DNA of 64,000 nt from Haloarcula pelagica (GTDB lineage Archaea > Halobacteriota > Halobacteria > Halobacteriales > Haloarculaceae). Below the pieces are notes generated by a model that was not told the DNA's origin, made no database searches, and saw only the letters and a list, made by a program, of their open reading frames with translations. The DNA lies in contig NZ_CP126161.1 of NCBI RefSeq assembly GCF_030127105.1, forward strand, positions 434,001 to 498,000, read 5' to 3'. Numbering within the stretch: position 1 is the stretch's first letter; every line of letters starts with the position of its first letter. The position numbers and the translations under genes were made by a program. Of this stretch, positions 33,337 to 41,689 are shown piece by piece.

Positions 33337-34770
33337 TCACAGTAGACTGGTCTTGATTTCGAACGTGGCACCGCCGGTTTCGGCCTCCCGCGCGGTGATC
33401 GACCAGTCGTGTCGCTCACTGATCTCCTTGACGACGGAGAGTCCGATGCCGGAGTTTCCTCCAGTCCCGGTTATGCCGATCTCGAATAGCTCGTCCGGAT
33501 CGGTCTGTTCGAACCCGTCTCCGTCGTCTTCGATGTAGAAGCCGTCGAAATGATCGCCCATGTACTGCGGCCCGACCACGATCTCTGTGGCCGAGGAGTG
33601 CATCAACGTGTTTTCGAACAGCTTCTCGAAGACAGTCTGTAGGAGCGACCTATTAGCGGGGACCCGCTCCATCGATTCGGTTCGAAGGGTGACGGACTCC
33701 GTCCCGACGGTTTCCCACGCGTCGAGCGCCACCGATGAGACATCGACCATCGACATCTCGGCGACGCTGTTGTTTTCGGTAACTAACCACGTCATGTCGT
33801 CGATAACGGCTTCGAGTCGATCGACGTTGCGCTCGACGGTATCGAGGTGTGCGCGACCACCAGAATCGTGGTACAACTCCAGGTGGCCGTAAATCGCTGT
33901 CAACGGGTTCCGCAGTTCGTGCGAAAGGACTCTCGACAGCCGCTTGAGCCGGGCCTTTTCTTCCCGGAGCTGCTCACGCAGTCTCTCCGTCTCCATTCGC
34001 TGTTCGACGAGCCCGGTAACGTCCTGTACGACGCCACGCGTCTTTTGTACCTGGCCGTTGCGAACGTCGGCGTCTCCACGGACGCGGACCCACCTGACGT
34101 TTCCCCTCGCGGTCACGAGCCGGACCTGCACGCTGAACGGGTCCCCGGTCTCGAATAGCGTCTCCAGTTTCTCCCGCAGTTGCGGACGGTCCTTCTCGTG
34201 GTAGAAATCCAGTGCGTCATCCACGCTCAGTTCGTATTCGTGCGGGAGTTCGTGGATCTCGTAGACGTGTTCCGTCCACCGCAACTCCTCGCTGTCGAGG
34301 TCGTACTCCCAGCCCCCGATATCGCCCAGCTCTTCCGTTCGCCTGAGAAAATCACGATGGCGATGGAGCTCCGTCCGAGCCCGTGAGTTCTCGATCGTCG
34401 AGAGAACGCGGTGTTTGAGGACCGTCCGTGGCATCTTTTCGGCCCCGTCGAAGAGGTAGTCGTCGGCCTTCGCGAGGACAGCCTCGCCGGGTGGCTGGTC
34501 CTCCTGGTCAGTGAGCACCAGTATGACGGGCGTGCCTGGCGCTCGGTTTCGAGCGATCAGGACGCCTCTCTCGATGGTCGCGTCGTCGAATCTCCCCGAG
34601 AGCAAGAGACAGTCGACACGCTCCAGGAGAGTCGTCTCCGTCTCGTCCGTGAGCTCGGGTATCGTCTCTACCGTGAACTGGGGAATCGCCGTGAGCTCAG
34701 GGCCGATGGCAGCGTTCTGACTGCCAGGCTTTGTGACAAAAAGCAACCTGAACCGGTTCGTGGTAGACAC
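33337..34770 (-). CDS. PAS histidine kinase with degenerate receiver domain
   Basis: 477 residues. The N-terminal ~125 residues have a receiver-like fold (NRFRLLFVTKPGSQ, then VDCLLLSGRF where the phospho-Asp would be), but the acceptor Asp appears replaced. A PAS/PAC module follows (GDIGGWEYDLDSEELRWTEH to TRGVVQDVTGL), then HisKA with H284 (VLSHELRNPLTAIY) and HATPase (FEKLFENTLMHS, IEDDGDGFEQ, GGNSGIGLSVVKEI). GTG 34770 is preferred because tttattgtagg lies ~30 nt upstream; an in-frame GTG at 34836 would include that box. Confidence 0.9.
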   Translation of the reverse strand: MSTTNRFRLLFVTKPGSQNAAIGPELTAIPQFTVETIPELTDETETTLLERVDCLLLSGRFDDATIERGVLIARNRAPGTPVILVLTDQEDQPPGEAVLAKADDYLFDGAEKMPRTVLKHRVLSTIENSRARTELHRHRDFLRRTEELGDIGGWEYDLDSEELRWTEHVYEIHELPHEYELSVDDALDFYHEKDRPQLREKLETLFETGDPFSVQVRLVTARGNVRWVRVRGDADVRNGQVQKTRGVVQDVTGLVEQRMETERLREQLREEKARLKRLSRVLSHELRNPLTAIYGHLELYHDSGGRAHLDTVERNVDRLEAVIDDMTWLVTENNSVAEMSMVDVSSVALDAWETVGTESVTLRTESMERVPANRSLLQTVFEKLFENTLMHSSATEIVVGPQYMGDHFDGFYIEDDGDGFEQTDPDELFEIGITGTGGNSGIGLSVVKEISERHDWSITAREAETGGATFEIKTSLL

Positions 34771-35336
34771 TTCGGTGGAAAACCTGTCGCTACCTACAAT
34801 AAATCTACCTCTCAGAATCTCATCCGTGATACCCACCGCGAGGGTTGGAGTAGTAATTCGTCACCTCTCTCGTGGGATGCATGGGTGGCCTCGTGTAACT
34901 CGACCTCGCGTGCGTCTCGGGAGAAATCCGTCGGGACGCCGGCCCCACCTGGCGAGGGTGAAGCGCGACTCCCAGAGAGGAAGCGTGTGGCCTCGTGTGG
35001 GCCACACACGGCGATCGAACAGATGGCTGTCAGGGGGTGGGCCCCGGGTGACAGGATGGGGCGCTCAGGAGGGGGAATCGGAGCGGGAACCGGGACCCAT
35101 CTGTGCGGTGCGGGCAGGTCGACAATAAGTTTTCTGAACCCCGCAGAGGATGACGGTTCACGCTACCCGTGGCCTCGAAGCGACTGTGGCGGTGCCGGAG
35201 TGCTGTATATCGGGTCCGACGCCACTGTGTGTCGTCGGGAGTGCCTCCCGGCCGGCGGTAAAAGCGGTGCGCCCCGATCGCGTCGGCTGCTCGGGCGCTG
35301 CACTCGGTTCGAGAAAGCCGAAAAACGGTGCGTCAG
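34771..35336. other. Gap between sensor kinase and pilin
   Basis: 566 nt without a convincing gene. A perfect 8-nt inverted repeat GTGTGGCC-N7-GGCCACAC lies at 34985-35007. A TATA-like caataagttttc near 35122-35133 precedes an ATG at 35150, but the frame from that ATG encodes low-complexity Arg/Pro-rich sequence and runs into the antisense of the pilin, so I do not call it a gene. Confidence 0.5.
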
Positions 35337-35822
35337 TTACGCTTCGGGACCGGAGTCCTGGCCGAGCGTCGCCGAGGAGTCGCCTTCGGCGGATTCGTAG
35401 ACGACGCGGACCTCGTAGTCGTCGTTCAGACTGGCGATAACTGACTGACCGGCACTGATGTCACTATTTGAACCATATGCTGCACCAGATGAATTACCCC
35501 AAGCCCCACCGCTGGTCTTGAAGTCGGCATCACCAACAACGTCACTACTGCTGGTAAATCCACTCCCGCGAAGGTACAATTCGCTTGCAGTAATTGTGTC
35601 CCCACCATCGTGCGTGATGGTTAATTGGCCTCTGTCGGTTTCATTCTCATTGTAATCGAACGAGAAACTGGCCTGCGGCGTCGTGCTCTGTGTCTGGTCT
35701 CCGAGTCCGAGGACGAACGATGCGATGACTGCGGCGAGGATCACCGTAATCGCGACCATCAGGATGACACCGATGACCGGCGAGACGGCGTCGTCGTCGT
35801 TGAACAGTTGCTTCAGATCCAT
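35337..35822 (-). CDS. Archaeal type IV pilin
   Basis: 161 residues with the class III (type IV pilin-like) N-terminus: positively and negatively charged MDLKQLFNDDDAVSPVIGVI followed by the hydrophobic helix LMVAITVILAAVIASFVLG. The prepilin peptidase would cut before the helix and the subunits assemble through it, giving adhesion pili. The C-terminal domain is Ser/Thr/Gly-rich and contains unusually AT-rich codons (gca ata, act agt) near 35460-35620 compared with its neighbours. ATG 35822; a TATA-like actttatacta lies ~31 nt upstream. Confidence 0.92.
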   Translation of the reverse strand: MDLKQLFNDDDAVSPVIGVILMVAITVILAAVIASFVLGLGDQTQSTTPQASFSFDYNENETDRGQLTITHDGGDTITASELYLRGSGFTSSSDVVGDADFKTSGGAWGNSSGAAYGSNSDISAGQSVIASLNDDYEVRVVYESAEGDSSATLGQDSGPEA

Positions 35823-35879
35823 TACACTCCTTCGGTAAGCCGGGATTAGTATAAAGTAATAACACGTTTTACGCGAAAC

Positions 35880-36045
35880 GGCCGTCTCAAGCCCGTGTTG
35901 GCCGGTTTCAACACCGGCTTGAAGGATTTGGAGCGGACGGTGTGTCCGCCCAACAATGGACGGGGCCTGTTCAGAGCCCGGTTTGGAGGCCGTATTATCC
36001 GGAATACGGGGACTACCCGCGTTTGGCAGTTCGAACAGCCACGGT
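35880..36045. other. Hairpin-rich intergenic region upstream of the pilin
   Basis: Several consecutive inverted repeats can be drawn: 35887-35922 (14-nt arms, one mismatch, loop GCCGGTTT), 35933-35949 (GCGGAC/GTCCGC), 35963-35979 (GGGC/GCCC), 35990-36009 (CCGTATT/AATACGG, perfect) and 36025-36040 (GGC-A-GTTCGAAC-A-GCC). A TATA-like tagtataaag at 35848-35857 could drive rightward transcription into it, as well as the pilin leftwards. This may be a structured RNA or a protein-binding region. The rest of 35823-36360 holds no gene I can support. Confidence 0.45.
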
Positions 36046-36314
36046 TGTAAGCTCTGTGCCGTTGTCTGCGGTGTTATGGACCTTCTAAGCCGTCGAGGCG
36101 GGCGTGAAACTCTGTCGAGACAGGTCCGGAAGGCGGTTTGAAGAGGTATGACCGAGCGACATACGAGACGGTCGGGAGCACCGGGCCGGTGGGAGCGAGG
36201 CCGTCGGTCGGGGCATGCCCGACGGGCGGTCGGAGCGGACCAGTCGTCGGGAGGGCGACTCCGGAGGACGGTCGCTCGAACGGCAGCGCCAGAACGGCTT
36301 GCACGGGACACGAG

Positions 36315-36336
36315 CGGGTAACTATCGGGTAACTAT
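36315..36336 (+). repeat. Tandem 11-bp repeat overlapping a promoter
   Basis: CGGGTAACTAT occurs twice without a spacer, directly ahead of the membrane-protein gene at 36361. The second copy, with the following bases (aactatacg), supplies a TATA-like box at the right distance (~26 nt) for a leaderless start at 36361. The first copy could be a regulator site or a slipped duplication. Confidence 0.6.
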
Positions 36337-36360
36337 ACGCTGGTCAGGTGACAGACGACT

Positions 36361-37383
36361 ATGGCGTTGTACGCGCTCGAAGACATCGACGACGCGGTGA
36401 GCGCCACACGGTCGCTCCTGTGGCCGGTCGACCGCACGCTGTGGATCAAGCTCGCGGTCGTCGTGTTCTTCGTCGGCGGTCCGGGAGCGAGTTTCAACTC
36501 GGTCCAGTACAACGTTCCGGCCAACGGTGACACGCCACCGGGCGACGTACCGCTCCCGCCGGAGATCGGGGCGAACATCCTGCTCGTGGTCGGCTCGCTC
36601 GTCCTGATCGGGCTCCTGATCGGCCTCCTGTTCCTGTTGGTCGGCTCGGTGATGGAGTTCGTCCTCGTCGAATCGCTCCGCCGGGAGACCGTCACCATCC
36701 GCCAGTACTGGGGGGAGCGCTGGCGGCAGGGGATTCGGCTGTTCTCCTTCCGATTCGTCGTCGGGCTCCTCGTCGTCGGCAGTGCGGTGGTCGTCGCTGC
36801 CTTAGTGTTCCTGCCGCTGTTCGTCGGGGCGGGACCCGGCCCCGGGAACCCGCTGGCAGGGTTCTCGGTAGTCGGATTCCTGTTGTTGCTCCCGGTCGCT
36901 GTCGTCCTCGCACTCGTCGTCGGCCTGGTCAACGGCTTTACCACCGTCTTCGTCGTCCCGGTCATGATCGTCGAAGACTGTGGCGTCGTCGCGGGGTGGC
37001 GACGGCTCTGGCCGACGATCACCGCCAGCGTCTGGCAGTACCTCGCCTACGCTGTCGCCGGGTTCGTCCTCAACATTCTCGGCGGGATTCTCGCCGCCAT
37101 CGCTATCGGGGTCGCCGTCCTCGTACTGCTCATCCCGTTCGGTGTCCTCGGCGTGCTCGGCGTCGCACTGCTCGCGGCCGCCCCGCCGTTCGGGATCGGT
37201 GTGCTCGTTCTGGTCGGGCTCCTGTTTGGCCTGTCGGTGCTCGTCGTCGCGGCGCTCGTCCAGGTGCCGATAGTGGCGTACCTTCGCTACTACGCGCTGT
37301 TCGTCCTCGGGGACATCGATCCCGAACTCGATCTGATCCCCGACCGTCGGGCTGCGGTCCGCGAGCAGGGCGACGCGGAGTGA
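36361..37383 (+). CDS. DUF7544-like multi-pass membrane protein
   Basis: 340 residues starting MALYALEDIDDAVSATRSLL. About seven to eight hydrophobic segments, with a large cytoplasmic or exterior loop near residues 47-70 and a charged loop ESLRRETVTIRQYWGERWRQ. The run of segments around LNILGGILAAIAIGVAVLVL is very Leu/Val/Ile-rich. This fits the haloarchaeal family I recall as DUF7544, of unknown function. Leaderless start at ATG 36361 from a TATA-like element in the tandem repeat. Confidence 0.82.
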   Translation: MALYALEDIDDAVSATRSLLWPVDRTLWIKLAVVVFFVGGPGASFNSVQYNVPANGDTPPGDVPLPPEIGANILLVVGSLVLIGLLIGLLFLLVGSVMEFVLVESLRRETVTIRQYWGERWRQGIRLFSFRFVVGLLVVGSAVVVAALVFLPLFVGAGPGPGNPLAGFSVVGFLLLLPVAVVLALVVGLVNGFTTVFVVPVMIVEDCGVVAGWRRLWPTITASVWQYLAYAVAGFVLNILGGILAAIAIGVAVLVLLIPFGVLGVLGVALLAAAPPFGIGVLVLVGLLFGLSVLVVAALVQVPIVAYLRYYALFVLGDIDPELDLIPDRRAAVREQGDAE

Positions 37384-37468
37384 CGACCAGACGCGCCGAT
37401 AGCGTTCGCAGGCGTCGCCGGGGAGCGTTCGACGGGACGTTTATCAGACTCCTCCGCGGAATGACCGT

Positions 37469-37954
37469 ATGGCTATCGACGACGGGGACGGCGTCACCAT
37501 CGAGTACGTCGGGCGGTTCGAGGACGGGACCATCTTCGACACGTCCCGGTACGAGGTCGCGGCCGACCACGGACTCGCCGAGGCACAGGACGCCGGCCCG
37601 GACAACTACAAAGCGCTCTCGTTCCGGGTCGGCAACCGCGACGTGATCGCCGGCCTCGACGACGCGCTCGTGGGCCGCAGCGAGGGCGAGGAGGCGACGA
37701 TCACGGTCGAACCGGACGACGCCTACGGTCCGGTCGAACCCGAGAAGATCAGGGAGTACGACCCCGAGACGTTCGAGGCGATGGTCGGGACCGAACCCGA
37801 AGTCGGGATGCACGTCCACGCCGAGAACGACCTCCACGGCGACGTGACCGCCGTCCGGGAGGACACCGTCGAAGTCGACTTCAACCACGAACTCGCCGGC
37901 AAGACGCTCGTCTTCGAGGTCGAAGTGATCGACGTGTGGGGGAAAAACGAGTGA
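37469..37954 (+). CDS. FKBP-type peptidyl-prolyl cis-trans isomerase (SlyD-like)
   Basis: 161 residues with the two-domain SlyD layout: FKBP strands DGVTIEYVGRFEDGTIFDTS and LDDALVGRSEGEEATITVEP, an insert-in-flap chaperone domain around PEKIREYDPETFEAMVGTEP, then the return of the FKBP fold (FNHELAGKTLVFEVEVIDV). Catalyses prolyl isomerisation and assists folding in the cytoplasm. There is no His-rich metal tail as in bacterial SlyD. ATG 37469; convergent with the GNAT gene with a 1-nt gap. Confidence 0.93.
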   Translation: MAIDDGDGVTIEYVGRFEDGTIFDTSRYEVAADHGLAEAQDAGPDNYKALSFRVGNRDVIAGLDDALVGRSEGEEATITVEPDDAYGPVEPEKIREYDPETFEAMVGTEPEVGMHVHAENDLHGDVTAVREDTVEVDFNHELAGKTLVFEVEVIDVWGKNE

Positions 37955-37955
37955 G

Positions 37956-38537
37956 TCAGCCGGTGTCGTACTTGTAGGTCGCCTCGTCGGGGTCGATCCC
38001 GAAGTCCTCCGCGGACTCGTCGGGCTCCGACTCGACCGTCTCCTCGGCCGACGCGGCCTTGAACCGGGTTCTGAACCGGTCTGGCATCCGGAAGCGCTCG
38101 ACCTGGAGGCGAAGCGGGACGGAATCGGGCTGGATGTTCTCCTGTTTGGTCACCAGCCGGTCGCGCAGTTTCTCGGGCAGTTGCTCGGGCTCGATGCGCT
38201 CGAAGCCGAACTGCGCGAGGTAGTCGGCCGCGTTGGTCAGCGAGTACACCACGTCGAACCCCTCGTCGGCGGCGTACTCGGCGAGTCGTTCGATGATGTG
38301 TGCACCGACACCCTGGCCGCGCCACTCCTCCAGGACGCCGATACTCGTCAGTTCGCAGTACTCGCCGTCGTCGGTCTTGTGGATACGGATGCGGCCGAAG
38401 CCGGCCTTCTCGTGGCTCTGTTCGTCGATGGCGACGACGTAGTCGCGGGAACGGAACGCTGTCTCGTCGAGCCCCATCGCTTCGATGTGGTCCAGCAGCC
38501 AGACCTCCTCACGGTTTTTCGCGTCCCGGACGTACAT
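37956..38537 (-). CDS. GNAT family N-acetyltransferase
   Basis: 193 residues; the acetyl-CoA binding motif A reads TSIGVLEEWRGQGVGAHIIE (Q/R-x-x-G-x-G/A). The acceptor side starts MYVRDAKNREEVWLLDHIEA. The C-terminal ~45 residues (SAEETVESEPDESAEDFGID) are acidic and probably disordered. Substrate unknown. ATG 38537 is chosen over the upstream in-frame start at 38612, whose extra residues are low complexity and overlap the divergent promoter. Confidence 0.9.
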   Translation of the reverse strand: MYVRDAKNREEVWLLDHIEAMGLDETAFRSRDYVVAIDEQSHEKAGFGRIRIHKTDDGEYCELTSIGVLEEWRGQGVGAHIIERLAEYAADEGFDVVYSLTNAADYLAQFGFERIEPEQLPEKLRDRLVTKQENIQPDSVPLRLQVERFRMPDRFRTRFKAASAEETVESEPDESAEDFGIDPDEATYKYDTG

Positions 38538-38643
38538 ACCACGGCCTTGGCCGTCCACGGCAAAAGGGTTTGCCGGTAGATCGGTCGGGTCCGACGGCGC
38601 CCCCGCGCACAACTACTTTGAGTCGTGTCATCGAGAACCACGT

Positions 38644-40683
38644 ATGAGCAGCGACGACGACTACCGACACGTACCGTCCCGCGAGTTCGTCGAGTCGACG
38701 AACGTCCGGGAGTTCATGCGGGCTTACGACATCGGGGACTCCGAGGAACTCATCGACCGGACGACCACCGAACTGCCGGCCGAACCCGACTCGGGTGTCG
38801 AGTGGTTCTGGGACGAACTCGTCGACTACCTCGGGATCGAGTTCTTCGAGCCGTACGACGCGGTCCGGGAACGCCACTCCCGAGTGGTCGACGGCGAGAC
38901 CTACGACGGGCCACAGTTCACCGAGTGGTACCCCGGCGGCCGCATCAACGCCGCCCACAACGCGCTCGACAGACACGCCGCCCGCGACAGCGGGACGCGA
39001 AACCACGCCGCGCTCGTCTGGGAGGGCGAACCCGGCGACGTACGGGAGGTCACGTTCCACGCGCTGAACAGACAGGCCAGCCAGGTCGCCAACTACCTCG
39101 AATCGGTCGGCGTCGGGACCGGCGACACCGTCGCCCTCTACATGCCGATGGTCCCCGAGGTCGCGGCCATCCTCTATGGCTGTCTGAAGGTCGGCGCGAT
39201 CGCGGTACCGATCTTCTCGGGCTTCGGCGTCGACGCGACGGCGACGCGGCTGGCCGACGCAGACCCAGCCGTGTTGTTCACCGCCGACGGCTTCTACCGC
39301 CGCGGCTCGGTGGTCGGGCTCAAAGAGACGGCCGACGAGGCAGTCGACGACGCCGCCGACCGCGTCGAGGGCGACGGCGTCGAACACACTGTCGTCTACG
39401 AGCGAGTCGGGACTGCCGACGACCCCGACCGGACCCTCCAGTGGACCCGCCGCGACGAGTGGTGGGCCGACGCCGTCGGCAGCCAGCCCGACAGCTACGC
39501 CGCGAAGTCTCTCCCCAGCGGCCAGGAGTCGATGTTGCTGTACTCCTCGGGGACGACCGGCGAGCCCAAGGGGATCGTCCACACCCACGCCGGCGCGCTG
39601 TTGCAGGCGGCCAAGGAGGTGTACTTCGGGTTCGATCACAAGCCTGCCGACCGCTTTTTCTGGGTCAGCGACATCGGCTGGATGATGGGGCCCTGGACGC
39701 TACTCGGGAACCACACCTTCGGCGGCACCGTCTTCATGTACGAGGGCGCCCCCGACCATCCGGAGCCGGACCGCTTCTGGGCGATGATCGACCGCCACGA
39801 CCTCACCGTCTTCGGCGTCTCGCCGACGGCGATCCGAGCGCTCCGCAAACGGGGCGAGGAGTGGCTCGACGGCCACGACCTCTCCAGTCTGCGGCTGTTG
39901 GGGTCGACCGGCGAACCCTGGGACGAGGAGAGCTGGGAGTGGTTCTACGAGCACGTCGGGAACGGCTCGTGCCCGATCATCAACATCTCCGGCGGGACCG
40001 AGATCATGGGCTGCTTTCTCATGCCGCTGCCGACCCAGCCGCTCAACCCCTGTACGCTGGGCGGTCCCGGCCTGGGAATGGACATCGACATCGTCGACGA
40101 GGCGGGCGAGTCGATCCGTGACAGCCACGAGCGGGGGTATCTGGTCGCGCGGGACTCCTGCCCGTCGATGACGAAATCGCTGTGGGCCGGCGACGACCGG
40201 TATATCGAGGAGTACTGGTCGACTTGGCCCGACGTATGGGACCACGGCGACTGGGCCCAGCGGGCCGAAGACCGACTCTGGTACCTCCACGGGCGCGCCG
40301 ACGACACGCTCAACGTCGCCGGCCGGAAGGTCGGCCCGGCGGAGGTCGAAGGGGCCGCGATCGAGCACCCGGCGGTCACCCAGGCCGCCGCCGTCGGCGC
40401 ACCCGACGAAACGACCGGGACCGCGGTCGTCCTCTACGTCGTGCTCCACCCCGAGTACGAACCCAACGACGACCTGGCCGAGGCGATCCGCGAGACCGTC
40501 GGCGCGGAGTTGGGCAAGCCGTTCCGCCCTCGCGAGGTGCTGTTCGTCGACGCCTTCCCCAAGACCCAGAGCGGGAAGATCGTCCGCCGTGCGATCGCGG
40601 CCGCCTACCGGGGCGAGGACCTCGGTGACCTCTCCAGCGTCGAGAACCCCGGCGTGCTGGCGGCGATCGAGGACGCGTCGTAG
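38644..40683 (+). CDS. AMP-forming acyl-CoA synthetase (acetyl/acetoacetyl-CoA synthetase-like)
   Basis: 679 residues. ANL-superfamily adenylating enzyme that activates a carboxylate to its CoA thioester. The P-loop motif LLYSSGTTGEPKGIVHTHAG lies near residue 300, GGTEIMGCFLMPLP near 445, and the adenylation Lys in FPKTQSGKIVRRAI near the C-terminus. The N-terminal ~105 residues carry the acetyl-CoA-synthetase N-terminal domain (WYPGGRINAAHNALDRHA). Short-chain substrates are likely; acetate is not proven. ATG 38644. Confidence 0.92.
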   Translation: MSSDDDYRHVPSREFVESTNVREFMRAYDIGDSEELIDRTTTELPAEPDSGVEWFWDELVDYLGIEFFEPYDAVRERHSRVVDGETYDGPQFTEWYPGGRINAAHNALDRHAARDSGTRNHAALVWEGEPGDVREVTFHALNRQASQVANYLESVGVGTGDTVALYMPMVPEVAAILYGCLKVGAIAVPIFSGFGVDATATRLADADPAVLFTADGFYRRGSVVGLKETADEAVDDAADRVEGDGVEHTVVYERVGTADDPDRTLQWTRRDEWWADAVGSQPDSYAAKSLPSGQESMLLYSSGTTGEPKGIVHTHAGALLQAAKEVYFGFDHKPADRFFWVSDIGWMMGPWTLLGNHTFGGTVFMYEGAPDHPEPDRFWAMIDRHDLTVFGVSPTAIRALRKRGEEWLDGHDLSSLRLLGSTGEPWDEESWEWFYEHVGNGSCPIINISGGTEIMGCFLMPLPTQPLNPCTLGGPGLGMDIDIVDEAGESIRDSHERGYLVARDSCPSMTKSLWAGDDRYIEEYWSTWPDVWDHGDWAQRAEDRLWYLHGRADDTLNVAGRKVGPAEVEGAAIEHPAVTQAAAVGAPDETTGTAVVLYVVLHPEYEPNDDLAEAIRETVGAELGKPFRPREVLFVDAFPKTQSGKIVRRAIAAAYRGEDLGDLSSVENPGVLAAIEDAS

Positions 40684-40727
40684 CCGTCGCTGCCCGCGAC
40701 AACCGAGCGAAGTGAAAACCGAACGCC

Positions 40728-41573
40728 TCAGACCGTACCGGAGACGGCGTCGCCGCCGTGGTCAGCCTGGACCGAGTCCCGCCGGGCGTACTCGACGCCG
40801 GCGACGAACGCGAGAGCCCAGGCGATCGCGAGTGCCCCGCCAAGCACGCCGAGGCTGGACTCGATGGTGGGAAAGCCCACCGAGACGACGCCGAGCGTCG
40901 CGGCCAGTAGCCCGCTGCTCCAGGCGGCGAACCGCCAGTCGCGGCGGCGCAGGACCGCGAGTGCGCCCATGAGGACGACCAGTGCGGCCGTGATCGCCAT
41001 GGCGCCGTAGTGGACGAACAGGGCGTGTTCGTCGGCGATACCGAGCGGTTTGGTGGTCTCCAGCGTGGCAAAGGCCAGGAGCGGGACGGCGCCGACGACG
41101 AACAGACCGGCGAGCCGGCGATCGACGGCCTCGACGCGGTCGAACCGCAACAGGGACCGACCGGCCGGGTGGAGCGCGAGCGCGACCACGGCGAGCACGC
41201 TGGTGGTCAGGAACCCCGTAAACAGCGGCGACTCCGCCAGGAACGCGAACACCGCGACCACGCTCACGGCGAAGACGGGCGCCAGGATGGTGTTCACCCG
41301 GTCGCTAGGGTGATACAGCATGAGCGCGAACGGGAGCAAGACGGCGATCCAGAGCAGCCCCGAGATCACCATGTCGTGGACCTGGTGGATGCCGAAGCCG
41401 CCGCCCCAACTGAGAAACAGCGCTCCCAGTACTTCGACGGGCGTCAGCGCGACGTTGAGCGCGATGATCGCCAGGGCGACGAGCGAGAACGCCGCGAGCC
41501 GGGCCTTCTCGGCGAGGGAGAGCGACCCGACCCGCGACCCGCCGGAATCAGTAGTCGTGACTGTCGATGGCAT
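40728..41573 (-). CDS. Uncharacterized eight-segment membrane protein
   Basis: 281 residues with about seven or eight hydrophobic segments from residue 25 on (ARLAAFSLVALAIIALNVAL first, GGALAIAWALAFVAGVEYAR last). A conserved-looking WGGGFGIHQVHDMVISGLLW contains two histidines inside the membrane plane that could bind metal or heme, as in some copper or cytochrome-related proteins; this is only suggestive. ATG 41573. A TATA-like ctatattc is found ~38 nt upstream. Confidence 0.82.
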   Translation of the reverse strand: MPSTVTTTDSGGSRVGSLSLAEKARLAAFSLVALAIIALNVALTPVEVLGALFLSWGGGFGIHQVHDMVISGLLWIAVLLPFALMLYHPSDRVNTILAPVFAVSVVAVFAFLAESPLFTGFLTTSVLAVVALALHPAGRSLLRFDRVEAVDRRLAGLFVVGAVPLLAFATLETTKPLGIADEHALFVHYGAMAITAALVVLMGALAVLRRRDWRFAAWSSGLLAATLGVVSVGFPTIESSLGVLGGALAIAWALAFVAGVEYARRDSVQADHGGDAVSGTV

Positions 41574-41689
41574 GGTTGTTCGACTAGTCCTGTACGGCGT
41601 CTGAAAGAATATAGCTAGCGGGAGGATGGCTAGCACGCGTTCGTCGGATGAGAGTCAGTCGGCTGCTGGACGCTCTCGGTGCCGGCGGG

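Noticed and set aside
35150-35440. 96-codon frame with TATA-like box before the pilin
   Set aside because: Codon use is random, the protein is Arg/Pro/Ser-rich and the 3' half is antisense to the pilin.
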